This document shows positions 44,327 through 53,419 of a stretch of 64,000 nt of DNA, one piece after another (the first letter of the stretch is position 1; each line of letters starts with the position of its first letter). The stretch lies in contig NZ_JBPPGG010000001.1 in NCBI RefSeq assembly GCF_051304405.1, positions 868,001-932,000 of the forward strand. Reading direction: 5' to 3'. The notes beneath the pieces were generated by a model. The model was not told where the DNA came from and did no database searches. It saw nothing but the letters and a program-made list of their open reading frames with translations. The translations under genes were made by a program, and so were the position numbers. This DNA comes from Pedomonas sp051304405 (GTDB taxonomy: Bacteria > Pseudomonadota > Alphaproteobacteria > Sphingomonadales > Sphingomonadaceae).

Positions 44327-45124
44327 ATGTTTCGTCATGCCATGATGGCGCTGACCGCCACCGTTGTTACCGTCGCCGCCGCGCCCGCCCTTTCCCAGAC
44401 CGCCGAGGAGAAGGGCCGGGCCATCGCGGTGGAGGCGGACAAGCGCGACACCGGCTGGGTCGACAGCCGTGCCTCCCTGCGGATGATTCTCGGCACCCAA
44501 TCGGGCGAGCAGCGCGCCGTGCGCGAGCTGGACAGCATGGCGCAGGAGCGCACGAAGGAGACGGACGGCGACAAGAGCCTCATCGTCTTCCGCGCGCCCA
44601 AGGACGTGCAGAACACGGCGCTGCTCACCTACAACCACGTCACCGGCAACGACGACCAGTGGATCTACCTGCCCGCGCTCAAGCGGGTAAAGCGCATCGC
44701 CTCGGCCAACCGCTCCGGCCCGTTCATGGGCTCCGAGTTCGCCTACGAGGACTTCACCGCCGCCGAGATCGAGAAGTTCACCTACAAGTGGCTGAAGGAC
44801 GAGCCCTGCGGCCAGCTGACCTGCCATGTCATCGAGCGCGTGCCGACCTACGAGAACTCCGGCTACGCGCGGCAGGTGGCCTGGTTCGACACGCAGGAGC
44901 TGCGGGTGCAGCGCATCGACTACTACGACCGGCGCGACAAGCTGCTGAAAACCCTCACCGCCACCGCGTGGAAGAAGTACGCCAACAAGTTCTGGCGGTC
45001 GCACGACATGATGATGGTCAATCACCAGACCGGCAAGACCACCCGGCTGGTGTGGGGCCCCGTCACCATGAACACGGGGCTGAACGCCTCCCTGTTCACG
45101 CCCTCCGCCCTCGCCCGGGAGTAG
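44327..45124 (+). CDS. Periplasmic LolA-like outer-membrane lipoprotein-sorting family protein
   Basis: 265 residues with a Sec signal (MMALTATVVTVAAAPALS). Family features: SLRMILGTQSGEQRAVREL, SLIVFRAPKDVQNTALLTYN, QWIYLPALKRVKRIASANRS and FMGSEFAYEDFT. Relatives are encoded beside MMPL-type lipid exporters and are thought to carry lipids; no exporter gene is next to it here. A beta-barrel outer-membrane gene follows after one intervening minus-strand gene. Confidence 0.85.
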   Translation: MFRHAMMALTATVVTVAAAPALSQTAEEKGRAIAVEADKRDTGWVDSRASLRMILGTQSGEQRAVRELDSMAQERTKETDGDKSLIVFRAPKDVQNTALLTYNHVTGNDDQWIYLPALKRVKRIASANRSGPFMGSEFAYEDFTAAEIEKFTYKWLKDEPCGQLTCHVIERVPTYENSGYARQVAWFDTQELRVQRIDYYDRRDKLLKTLTATAWKKYANKFWRSHDMMMVNHQTGKTTRLVWGPVTMNTGLNASLFTPSALARE

Positions 45125-45126
45125 CC

Positions 45127-45546
45127 CTAGCGGTCGCCGCCCTTGAGGCCGGCAGCGGAGTCGGGGCCGGGACCGGCGGCTTCGGGCGTGATCTCCGCGG
45201 AAGACGCGCCCGCCGCCGGCTGCTCCGGCCCACCGCGGCGGCGCAGACCGGGCAGGTGCGCGCGCACGGCGCTCCAGGCATGGCCGATCACGGTGGACAG
45301 GTTGACGCCACGCTTCAGGGCATGGCGCACGGGGCCGACCGTTTGGGGATGCCGCCGCTTCAGGCGGATGAAAAAGCGCCGCGCCCAGCGCGAATTCCGC
45401 AGCACGAGGACGAGACCGGCAGCAAAGCCGATGATGCCGAACGGACCGGGCAGCGGGCCGCCCACCAGAGGGCCGAGAATCAGGAGGAGCCAGCCCGCGC
45501 ACAGCTGGGCCCAACGCCAGATTTCGACCAGGAGCAGCTTCGTCAC
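45127..45546 (-). CDS. PGPGW-type small membrane protein
   Basis: 139 residues from GTG 45546 (gaaggga 5 nt upstream); an ATG at 45579 would add 11 residues. Two helices (WAQLCAGWLLLILGPLVGG and GPFGIIGFAAGLVLVLRNS) enclose the PLPGPFGI turn, followed by a basic RFFIRLKRRHP stretch, matching the PGPGW transmembrane family. Function unknown. Confidence 0.7.
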   Translation of the reverse strand: MTKLLLVEIWRWAQLCAGWLLLILGPLVGGPLPGPFGIIGFAAGLVLVLRNSRWARRFFIRLKRRHPQTVGPVRHALKRGVNLSTVIGHAWSAVRAHLPGLRRRGGPEQPAAGASSAEITPEAAGPGPDSAAGLKGGDR

Positions 45547-45696
45547 CTGTGTCCCTTCACGTGCTGGAGCATCTGACATGCGAATACGTTGTGGCCTTTG
45601 CAAGTGCCACGACGTGTAATCTTGGGGCTTTACCAACTTTCAAGTGATATGAAGCCAAGCTAGACCCACACGAAGGCATTTTGGGGGCAAGGGGAC

Positions 45697-47784
45697 ATGG
45701 CGACTCATCGCTTGCTGAGAACCTGCGCGGGACTCGCTGTGCTGCTCCTGCTGGGGCTTGGCCGTCCCGCCGCTGCCGACAGCGCGGCGGAGGTTCTCCA
45801 GGTCCGGGCCGCCGTGCATCAGGATGCGGGCGAGGGCACGGCCGGGACCGTCGAGCGCAACCGCATCGTCTTCGATCTCGCCGCCCCCCGGCCGGGCACG
45901 GCACGGATGGTCCGCGTCGAACCGGTTGCGGGCGAGGCGGGGCGGGCGTGGACGGTGCATCTGAACGTGCCCCTGTCCGGCCGCGCCGAAGCCCAGATCC
46001 GCTCCCTGTCCAGCCGCCTTTCCGGCGTGGAAATCGATCTATATCAGTCTGGCGCGGGCGCTCCGCCCGTGCTCACGGTGCGGTTCAAGCGGCCGTCCGT
46101 GCTGGCTCGACAGTTTGTCCTTCCCGGCCTTCGCGGCCAGCAGGAGCGACTTGTGCTCGACTTTGTGCCCGATTCTGCCCCGGCCCTGACGGCGGTCGCC
46201 CAGACAGCGGCGGAGGCGAAACGCGCCCCCGTGGGTGCGCCGGGCCCGGACGCGCACCGGGCCGACACGCACCGGAAAGACCCGCCCGTGGCCGAGACGG
46301 CGCAACTGGCCGCCCAGGCGCAGCCGCGCGCCCATGCGCCGGCCTCCCAGAGCCTGACGGCCGGGAATCAGGCACAGGCTCAGCCTCAGCCTCAGCCTCA
46401 GCCTCAATCTCAGCCACAACCCCAGAGCCAGACTCAGGGCCAGCCGGGCACCCCGTCAGGGACCGAGCCCGGCGTGTTCGAACCCGGCGTGTTTGACACC
46501 AAGCCGCAGGCGCGCCCGGGCGAGAGCGGGCAGGCGGCGCCGGGCGCCCGCACGGAGTCCGCCCGGTCCTCGCCGCTGGGGGTGGATGACCGGTTCCCGC
46601 CGCCGCCCACGGGCAATTCGCCCCTGACGCTCTGGGGTTACTTCGAGGCGGAGGGGCGCTGGTTTCCGCAGGACAGCCGGGACGGCGTCTCCGAACACCT
46701 GATCGGCTCCATGGCGATGGAGCCCACCATCGAATATTCCTGGGCGGACGGCAGCCAGTTCCTGCGCTTCACCGGCTTTGCCCGGGTCGATACGGTGACC
46801 GAGAGCCGCACCCACGCCGACGTGCGCGAGGCCAAGTGGGTGGGCGTGTTCGGCCCGCTGGAGCTGACGGTGGGCGTTGACCGGCGCTTCTGGGGCGTCA
46901 CGGAGTCGGTGCACCTCGTCAACATCATCAACCAGGTGGACACGCTCGAGGATGTGGACTTCGAGAACTTCCTCGGCCAGCCGCTGATCTCCGCCGCCTA
47001 CACGACCCGCTTCGGCACCTTCAGCAGCTTCTTCATGCCCTATTTCCGCGAGCGGCGGTTCCCGGTGGGCAAGGACCGCCCCAACCTGCCGGTGCGGGTG
47101 GAGCGCGGCCTCACCCAGTATGAATCCGGGGACAACAACTGGCATGCGGACTGGGCCGTGCGCTGGTCGCTGCGCCGGGGGCCGATCGACCTCGGCATTT
47201 CCCACTTCTCCGGCTTTGCCCGCGAGCCGCGGCTGCTGCTCAACGTGGACGAGCGCGGCCAGCCTTTCCTGGTGCCGCGCTACGACCTGATCGACCAGAC
47301 CGGCGTCGACCTGCAAGCCACCTTCGGCGCGCTGCTGCTCAAGTTCGAGGGCATCCACCAGTGGAACCCGGTGCGCAACTACGCGGCGTTTGCGGCGGGG
47401 TTCGAATACACCCTCTACGGCGTCAGCGCGGGCGGCGCGGATCTGGGCATTCTGGCCGAATACCTCTACGACGAGCGCGGCAAGGGCCGGCGGCCGGCCC
47501 CCGGCGTTCCGCCCTTCTCCAACGTCTCGCCCTATGACGACGACCTGTTCCTCGGCCTGCGCTGGAGCGGCAACGACATCGCCACCACGGAGATTCTAGC
47601 CGGGGCCATTCTGGATCTGGACACCAAATCCAAGGCGTTCATCGTGGAGGCGTCGCGCCGCCTCGGCTCCAACCTGCGGATCAGCCTGGACGGGCGCTTC
47701 TTCACCAGCGTCTCCTCCCGCGACGTGCTCTATCCGCTGGGCGACGACGACTTCATCCAGCTCAAGCTCCAGTGGCACTTCTGA
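45697..47784 (+). CDS. Outer-membrane beta-barrel protein with AMIN-like N-domain and QP-repeat linker
   Basis: 695 residues. Sec signal (LLRTCAGLAVLLLLGLGRPA). Residues ~30-150 resemble an AMIN-type envelope domain (RIVFDLAAPRPGTARMVRVE; ERLVLDFVPDS). A long disordered linker includes alternating Gln/Pro (about 228-248). The C-terminal ~400 residues look like a barrel (LWGYFEAEGRWFPQDSRDG; GVDRRFWGVTESVHLVNIIN; alternating aromatic strands) and end in the C-terminal Phe (QLKLQWHF) expected for BamA substrates. Function unknown; may pair with the LolA-like protein. The 3' end overlaps the convergent HAD gene by 23 bp. Confidence 0.8.
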   Translation: MATHRLLRTCAGLAVLLLLGLGRPAAADSAAEVLQVRAAVHQDAGEGTAGTVERNRIVFDLAAPRPGTARMVRVEPVAGEAGRAWTVHLNVPLSGRAEAQIRSLSSRLSGVEIDLYQSGAGAPPVLTVRFKRPSVLARQFVLPGLRGQQERLVLDFVPDSAPALTAVAQTAAEAKRAPVGAPGPDAHRADTHRKDPPVAETAQLAAQAQPRAHAPASQSLTAGNQAQAQPQPQPQPQSQPQPQSQTQGQPGTPSGTEPGVFEPGVFDTKPQARPGESGQAAPGARTESARSSPLGVDDRFPPPPTGNSPLTLWGYFEAEGRWFPQDSRDGVSEHLIGSMAMEPTIEYSWADGSQFLRFTGFARVDTVTESRTHADVREAKWVGVFGPLELTVGVDRRFWGVTESVHLVNIINQVDTLEDVDFENFLGQPLISAAYTTRFGTFSSFFMPYFRERRFPVGKDRPNLPVRVERGLTQYESGDNNWHADWAVRWSLRRGPIDLGISHFSGFAREPRLLLNVDERGQPFLVPRYDLIDQTGVDLQATFGALLLKFEGIHQWNPVRNYAAFAAGFEYTLYGVSAGGADLGILAEYLYDERGKGRRPAPGVPPFSNVSPYDDDLFLGLRWSGNDIATTEILAGAILDLDTKSKAFIVEASRRLGSNLRISLDGRFFTSVSSRDVLYPLGDDDFIQLKLQWHF

Positions 47785-48427
47785 CGCGTGCCGGGGACCG
47801 GCCCGTAATTTCATCCGCCAGATCCGCCATGGAGCGGAACAGCGCATCCGGCTGGCAGCTCAGGAGAAAGTCCGGCGTGGCATAGCCCCACGTCACCGCG
47901 CCCGCGGCAATGCCGGTGCGGCGGGCGGCGTCCACATCCCGCCCCTCGTCGCCGATGGCGATGGCGGCCGACGCAGGGATGCCGGTGCGGCGCAGCACCC
48001 GCCGGAACCGGGCCGCCTTGCCGAACAGGGAGGCGCCGCACTCGTACACGTCGATGCGGGCCGCGAGCTCCTCCCCCAGCGCCTGCCGGATCGTCGCCTC
48101 GGCGTTCGAGCTGACGATCGCCAGGCGCACCCCGGCCCCATGCAGGCGGTGCAGCATCTCCCCGGTGCCGGGGAACAGCCGGATCGAGGCGGCCTCCGCC
48201 GCCGCCAGATGACGGAGATGGTTGGCGATCAGCGGCACCTTCCACAGGGGAACGCCCAGAAACCGGATGATCTCGCGGTTGCTGCACCCGCGCAGCATGG
48301 TCACGTCGGCGTCGGACAGGGTGCGGAACCCGAACCGCAGCGCCGCCTTGTTGAGCGCAGCGGCAAACCAGCTGAACGTATCGGCCAGGGTGCCGTCGAA
48401 ATCGAAGATGACAAGCTGACAGGCCAT
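47762..48427 (-). CDS. HAD-superfamily phosphatase (phosphoglycolate phosphatase-like)
   Basis: 221 residues from ATG 48427 (aggag upstream). Motifs: LVIFDFDGTLADTFSWF (I), VRLAIVSSNAEATI (II), KAARFRRVLRRTG (III) and AIGDEGRDVDAARRTGIAAG (IV), with a helical cap. Hydrolyses a small phosphate ester; substrate not predictable. The frame continues upstream, but only as antisense to comM. Confidence 0.88.
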   Translation of the reverse strand: MACQLVIFDFDGTLADTFSWFAAALNKAALRFGFRTLSDADVTMLRGCSNREIIRFLGVPLWKVPLIANHLRHLAAAEAASIRLFPGTGEMLHRLHGAGVRLAIVSSNAEATIRQALGEELAARIDVYECGASLFGKAARFRRVLRRTGIPASAAIAIGDEGRDVDAARRTGIAAGAVTWGYATPDFLLSCQPDALFRSMADLADEITGRSPARVRSATGA

Positions 48428-48655
48428 AAGGCTCCTGAAGGGAAAAGTCCGGGCATCGCGCCGCCGCACCCGGGCACGTTTGCCCGTCTCGTTACCGGAA
48501 AGGTTCGTTGCAGAGAAGATATGAACCGGTCGCAGTCCGCCCGGCCGCCCGCAATCGGCCGCTCGCCCCGCATATTCGACCATGAGGTCGTTGCTTGAAC
48601 GAATCCAGCCTTGCACAGTCGGCCCCGGCACGAACAAGCCTGCACGGGGGTCGGC

Positions 48656-50167
48656 ATGGTTGCACATGCGACGACGGTTGCGTTTCTGGGACTGGAGGCG
48701 CGGACGGTTGACGTTCAGGTGCAGATCGCCCCGGGACTGCCCGCCTTCTCGATCGTCGGCCTGCCGGACAAGGCAGTCAACGAGAGCCGGGAGCGGGTGC
48801 GCGCCGCCCTCACCGCCATCGGCCTCGCCCTGCCGCCCAAGCGCATCACCGTGAACCTCTCCCCCGCCGACCTGCGGAAGGAAGGCAGCCACTTCGATCT
48901 GGCCATCGCCTGCGCCCTGCTGGCCGGCATGGGGCTGCTGGACGCGGAGTCGATCGCCCACCACGTCATCATCGGCGAGCTGGGGCTGGACGGCGGCATC
49001 GCCCCGGTCCCCGGCGTGCTGCTGGCGGCGCTCCACGCCTCGGCCAGCGATCTCGGCCTCATCTGCCCGCTCGCCCAGGGCAGCGAGGCCGCATGGGCGG
49101 GGGACGTGGAGGTGCTCGCCGCCCCCCACCTGCTGGCGCTCCTCAATCACCTGAAGGGCACCTGCCTGCTGCCGCCCCCGCCGCCCGGCGAGGCCGACGA
49201 CGCCCCAGGCGGGCCGGACCTGCGGCAGATCAAGGGGCAGGAGAGCGCCAAGCGCGCGCTGGAAGTGGCGGCCGCCGGCAGCCACAACCTGCTGATGTGC
49301 GGGCCGCCCGGCGCGGGCAAGTCGCTGCTCGCCGCCTGCCTGCCCGGCATCCTGCCGCCGCTCGACCCGCTTGAGGCGCTGGAGGTGTCCATGGTCGCCT
49401 CCGCCGCCGGAACGCTCGACGGCGGGCGCATCCGCCGCGCCCGGCCCTTCCGCGCCCCGCACCACGCTGCCTCCATGGCGGCGCTGACCGGCGGCGGCTC
49501 CCGGGCCCGGCCGGGCGAGGTGAGCCTCGCCCACCTCGGCGTGCTGTTCCTCGACGAGCTGCCCGAGTTCCACCGCGCCGTGCTCGACGCCCTGCGCCAG
49601 CCGCTGGAGACCGGGCGCATCACCGTGGCCCGCGCCCAGGCCCACGTCACCTACCCGGCGCGGGTGCAGCTGGTGGCAGCGATGAACCCCTGCCGCTGCG
49701 GGCATCTGGGTGACGCGGGACGGGCCTGCCGCCGCGCGCCCCGCTGCGCGGAGGACTACCAGGCCCGCATCTCCGGCCCGCTGCTCGACCGCATTGATCT
49801 GCACATCGAGGTCGCCCCGGTTTCGGTGCATGATCTCACCCTGCCGCCCGCCGCCGAAAGCTCGGCGGAGGTGGCCGCGCGGGTCGCCGCCGCCCGCGCC
49901 CTCCAGCGGGAGCGCTACCGGGACCATGGCATCCGCACCAACGCCGAAGCCGATGGCCTGCTGCTGGAACAGGTGGCCACGCCCGATGACGCCGGGCGGC
50001 GGCTGCTGATGCAGGCCGCCGAGCGCTTCGGCCTGACCGCCCGGGGCTACCACCGGGTGCTGCGGGTGGCCCGCACGCTGGCGGATCTGGCGGGTGCCGA
50101 AACCATCTCCCGCAGCCACATCGCCGAGGCGCTGGGCTATCGCCCTGCCTTGCAGCGGGCGGGTTAG
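48656..50167 (+). CDS. comM: YifB/ComM-family Mg-chelatase-like AAA ATPase
   Basis: 503 residues from ATG 48656 (ggggg 5 nt upstream). N-terminal LonC-like domain (FLGLEARTVDVQVQIAPGLP; GLPDKAVNESRERVRAAL), then AAA+ with Walker A LLMCGPPGAGKSLLAACLPG, Walker B GVLFLDELPEFHRAV, and C-terminal MAMNPCRCGHLGD-like segment (AAMNPCRCGHLGD). ComM acts as a branch-migration helicase in natural transformation; role here inferred. Confidence 0.93.
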   Translation: MVAHATTVAFLGLEARTVDVQVQIAPGLPAFSIVGLPDKAVNESRERVRAALTAIGLALPPKRITVNLSPADLRKEGSHFDLAIACALLAGMGLLDAESIAHHVIIGELGLDGGIAPVPGVLLAALHASASDLGLICPLAQGSEAAWAGDVEVLAAPHLLALLNHLKGTCLLPPPPPGEADDAPGGPDLRQIKGQESAKRALEVAAAGSHNLLMCGPPGAGKSLLAACLPGILPPLDPLEALEVSMVASAAGTLDGGRIRRARPFRAPHHAASMAALTGGGSRARPGEVSLAHLGVLFLDELPEFHRAVLDALRQPLETGRITVARAQAHVTYPARVQLVAAMNPCRCGHLGDAGRACRRAPRCAEDYQARISGPLLDRIDLHIEVAPVSVHDLTLPPAAESSAEVAARVAAARALQRERYRDHGIRTNAEADGLLLEQVATPDDAGRRLLMQAAERFGLTARGYHRVLRVARTLADLAGAETISRSHIAEALGYRPALQRAG

Positions 50168-50234
50168 GAGGCCGCGCCCTGCGGCAGCCGAAGAGTCGAC
50201 TGGATCAGCCAGGCTCGCACCGCCGCAGGAACAG

Positions 50235-50282
50235 GCGCGGCCGTAGCAAACGAACGGGAGCGCGAGGGCCTGAGGCCCTCGC
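50235..50282. repeat. Partial copy C of the hairpin-ended repeat
   Basis: gcgcggccgtagcaaacgaa leads into a perfect 9-bp hairpin gcgagggcc-tga-ggccctcgc. Both pieces match the right end of copy B (51746-51793). It separates comM from the convergent oxygenase gene and may act as a transcript end. Confidence 0.65.
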
Positions 50283-50288
50283 ACAAAA

Positions 50289-51488
50289 TCACTTCAACTC
50301 CAGGCTGTTGCCCAAAAGACCCTCCAGCGTCTCGTGGAAGCGGGCCACATTCAGCTCCAGCCCGCCGAGAGTCACCCGGTCGATGCCCGCCGCCAGCCCC
50401 TGCTGGCTGAGGGCGGCGGCGCGGAAGTCCTCCGCGCCGAACACGCCGCTGTCCAGCAGCTCGAACGAGCGGCGCCAGTGATCCTCCGCCTTCTCGTCCT
50501 CGGGCGGCTCGGGGATGAGCATGAAGTCCTCCACCAGCGTGCGATCGACCGCGCGGGGGTAGAGCAGCATCACGTTGATGTAGTCCGGGCTGGCCACCAC
50601 CACCGCGCCGGGCAGCAGGCTGTAGGAAAAGGTGAGCAGGTGGCGCAAATGGCTGAAGTCCTCCGCGTCCACCGAGTCGACGAAGTCCACCCGCCCCACC
50701 GCGTTGCGGAAGTGTGGGCCGATCCGGTCCGTCGCCGCCACCGCGTCGGCGAAGAAGGGGGCGATGGTGTTCCGGTGCAGCCGCTGGACGTGATAGGCCT
50801 CAAGGAAGGCGTCCATGATGAGCTTCCAGTTGGCGGCCACGTCATGGGTGCGCCGGGCATAGAGGTGGTGCGCGCCCAGCCCCAGCGCGTCCAGATCCGC
50901 CGCCACCTCGCCGAGGAAACCGTCGAAATCCGCCCGAGTCCCATCCGCCTCAGTCCCTTCCTGCGCTGCGGCGCTGTCCAGAACCGCCCAGATCAGGCCG
51001 CCCCGCTCCGTGGCGGGCAGCGCCTTGAGGCCGTAGTCCGCCTTGTCGAGGCCGGGGAAGGTCTCGGGGCGCGGCAGGCCGACCAGCCGCCCGTCGAGGC
51101 CGTAGGTCCAGGCATGATAGGGGCAGACGATGCGGGGGGCCGTCAGCACGCCCTCCGCCTCCACCAGCCGGGTGCCGCGATGACGGCAGACATTGAGGAA
51201 CACCCGCGCCTCCCCCGCCTTGTCGCGGGTGAGGAGCAGCGGCACGCCATAGCCATCGTGCGCCGCCGCCATGCCGGGCTCCGGCAGCAGCGCCGACGGC
51301 GCCAGCGGCACCGGCAACCGGCGGAACAGGCGCACCTCCTTCTCGAAGCGGGCGGCATCAAGGTACACCCCCGCCTCAAGGGTGGCGAGCGCAGGCGCCT
51401 CCTCCTCCTCGCGCCGGGCGATCCTGCGCGCGAGCGCCAGCTGCCCGGCCGTGGGCCGGTGCGGATGAGAACACGCAGACACGGCCAT
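50289..51488 (-). CDS. Rieske-type aromatic ring-hydroxylating oxygenase, alpha subunit
   Basis: 399 residues from ATG 51488 (ggagg 7 nt upstream). Rieske cluster ligands are NVCRHRGTRLVE and IVCPYHAWTYGLDGRL (C-x-H...C-x2-H). The catalytic domain shows ANWKLIMDAFLEAYHVQRLH (mononuclear iron His/Asp region). No beta subunit, ferredoxin or reductase gene adjoins, so it may be a single-component or orphan oxygenase; substrate unknown. Confidence 0.88.
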   Translation of the reverse strand: MAVSACSHPHRPTAGQLALARRIARREEEEAPALATLEAGVYLDAARFEKEVRLFRRLPVPLAPSALLPEPGMAAAHDGYGVPLLLTRDKAGEARVFLNVCRHRGTRLVEAEGVLTAPRIVCPYHAWTYGLDGRLVGLPRPETFPGLDKADYGLKALPATERGGLIWAVLDSAAAQEGTEADGTRADFDGFLGEVAADLDALGLGAHHLYARRTHDVAANWKLIMDAFLEAYHVQRLHRNTIAPFFADAVAATDRIGPHFRNAVGRVDFVDSVDAEDFSHLRHLLTFSYSLLPGAVVVASPDYINVMLLYPRAVDRTLVEDFMLIPEPPEDEKAEDHWRRSFELLDSGVFGAEDFRAAALSQQGLAAGIDRVTLGGLELNVARFHETLEGLLGNSLELK

Positions 51489-51907
51489 GCCTTGCCCTCC
51501 TGCCTGCACCCCCTGCTGAGAACAGCCGCCAGTTTCACCCGGTCCGACCCGCCCCGCAAGCCCTGCTCCCCAAATGGGGGGCCTGAGACACAACCGGCCG
51601 GGATTTCTTATGCGGGGTTTGTTTATGCAGGGGTCTTGGACCCCTGCACCCCATTCGTTTTTCCGAAGGCGTCTCCAGCGCCCCCGGGAAACACGTCCGT
51701 TCGAAAAGAGATTGATCCGGCCGCGGTTCCCGAGCGCGCACGGACAGCGCGGCCGGTCAAACGAAGGGGAGCGCGAGGGTCCGAGACCCTCGCAATCCTG
51801 AGACCTGAATTTCCAGCCCCCTTCTTTCGCCCCCTTCCCCGCCCATTTGCGGCGAAGCGCGTCGCGGCCTCTTCCCCCGGGTGGCGGAGTCGCTAGGATG
51901 GCGGCCC
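51489..51907. other. 419-bp intergenic region holding repeat copy B
   Basis: Between the oxygenase start and the AmpG-like start. About 170 bp is repeat copy B. The rest has no credible gene; a promoter for each flanking gene must lie here but none was resolved. Confidence 0.5.
51627..51793. repeat. Hairpin-ended interspersed repeat, full copy B
   Basis: 167 bp. Left hairpin gcaggggtc-ttg-gacccctgc and right hairpin gcgagggtc-cga-gaccctcgc, both perfect 9-bp stems. Inside: accccattcgttttt on the left, gcgcggccggtcaaacgaag on the right. Same architecture and length as copy A at 35070-35241, diverged in the middle. Confidence 0.75.
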
Positions 51908-53239
51908 ATGACATCCCGTGCCGTGTCCTTCTCGCCCGTTGCCGCCGCCCGTGCGCTTGGGCTTTACCTGCGCCCCCGCCCGCTTGCCGCGTTCCTGCTC
52001 GGCATATCGAGCGGCTTTCCGCTCACCCTGCTGCTTGCCACCATGACCTACTGGCTGAGCAAGGTGGGGGTGGACAAGAAGACCATCGGCTTCGCGGTGG
52101 GGCTGACGACGCCCTACACCCTCAAGTTCCTGTGGTCCCCGCTCATCGACCGGCTGCGGCTGCCGGTGCTGGATGGCCTGCTCGGCCAGCGGCGCGCCTG
52201 GCTGTTCCTGGTGGGGCTTCTGCTGATGGGGGCGATCTGGCAGCTGGGCCACAGCGACCCCGTCACGCAACTGGGCCGCTTTGCTGCCTGGGCGATCATC
52301 GTCGCCTTCCTCAGCGCCACGCAGGACATCGTGATCGACGCCTACCGCATCGAGATCCTGCCGCCGGAGCAATTGGCCCACGGCACCGCGCTCAACCAGT
52401 TCGGCTATCGCACCGGCAACCTGCTGGCGGGCGCGGGGACGGTGTGGCTGGCCACCCAGCATGGCTGGGCCGCCGCCTACAGCCTCACCGGGCTGCTCGT
52501 GCTCTGCGGCCTTGTCGCTGCCCTGTGGGCGGGGGACACCGCCCACAGCAGAACCGTCGCCGACGCGCCGCGCTCGGGCGAGCCGGTGCCGGCCCGTCTG
52601 GCCCGCTGGCTGAACGACACGCTGGTCGGCCCCTTCGCCGAGTTCTTCCGGCGCAACGGCGTCAGCGGCGCGCTGCTCATCCTCGGCTTCGTGCTCATCT
52701 ACAAGCTGGGCGACGCCATGGCGAACATCATGCTCAGCCCGCTCATCGTGGAGCTGGGCTTCACGGACGACCAGTACATCGCCGCCAACAAGCTGGTGGG
52801 CTTCTGGGCGCTCATCGCCGGCACGGCGCTGGCCGCCCCCTTCCTCAGCCTTGTCGGCATGGGGCGCGCTCTCATCATCACCGGCGTCCTGATGATGGTG
52901 ACCAACCTGGGCTTTGCGGTCCTGGCGATGGTGGGCAACGACCCGGTGGTGCTGGGGCTTGTCATCGGCCTCGAGAACTTCACCAGCGGCCTCGGGCTGA
53001 CGGTGTTCGTCACCTATCTCTCCGGGCTGTCGAACGTGGCCTACACCGCCACCCAGTTCGCCCTGCTCTCGTCGCTGGCGGCGGTGGGGCGCACCTGGCT
53101 GTCCGCCCCCTCGGGCATTCTGGCGGAAAACCTTGGCTGGGTCGGGTTTTACATCGTCACCACCCTTGTGGCCCTGCCGGGGCTGGTCCTGCTCTGGCTG
53201 ATCTGGCGGCGAAGCAACACTGGTCCACAGTCTGTCTGA
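51908..53239 (+). CDS. ampG: AmpG-like muropeptide/peptide MFS permease
   Basis: 443 residues from ATG 51908, about 12 membrane segments. AmpG-type signatures: FLLGISSGFPLTLLLATMTY, TIGFAVGLTTPYTLKFLWSP, VAFLSATQDIVIDAYRIEIL and GTALNQFGYRTGNLLAG. Imports anhydro-muropeptides for wall recycling in known members; assignment from sequence motifs. A GTG at 51881 would add 9 residues. Confidence 0.85.
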   Translation: MTSRAVSFSPVAAARALGLYLRPRPLAAFLLGISSGFPLTLLLATMTYWLSKVGVDKKTIGFAVGLTTPYTLKFLWSPLIDRLRLPVLDGLLGQRRAWLFLVGLLLMGAIWQLGHSDPVTQLGRFAAWAIIVAFLSATQDIVIDAYRIEILPPEQLAHGTALNQFGYRTGNLLAGAGTVWLATQHGWAAAYSLTGLLVLCGLVAALWAGDTAHSRTVADAPRSGEPVPARLARWLNDTLVGPFAEFFRRNGVSGALLILGFVLIYKLGDAMANIMLSPLIVELGFTDDQYIAANKLVGFWALIAGTALAAPFLSLVGMGRALIITGVLMMVTNLGFAVLAMVGNDPVVLGLVIGLENFTSGLGLTVFVTYLSGLSNVAYTATQFALLSSLAAVGRTWLSAPSGILAENLGWVGFYIVTTLVALPGLVLLWLIWRRSNTGPQSV

Positions 53240-53267
53240 CACCGGTCACGCTTCGCTTCGGCGGGGT

Positions 53268-53297
53268 TTGACAGAACTGTCATGTTTCGTGTTTAGA
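53268..53297 (+). promoter_or_regulatory. Predicted sigma-70 promoter of olsB
   Basis: TTGACA, 18-bp spacer, TTTAGA, about 120 bp before the olsB ATG. Confidence 0.5.
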
Positions 53298-53419
53298 TTC
53301 GCGCACGTAGGGTCCCGGGTCGGGTCCCGTGACTTGCATTTTCCGGCAGCCGGACCGCCGGCCGCCGCCATGAGAATGCCGTACCGACACTAGGCGACCA
53401 GGCAATTGCAAGAGGTTCC

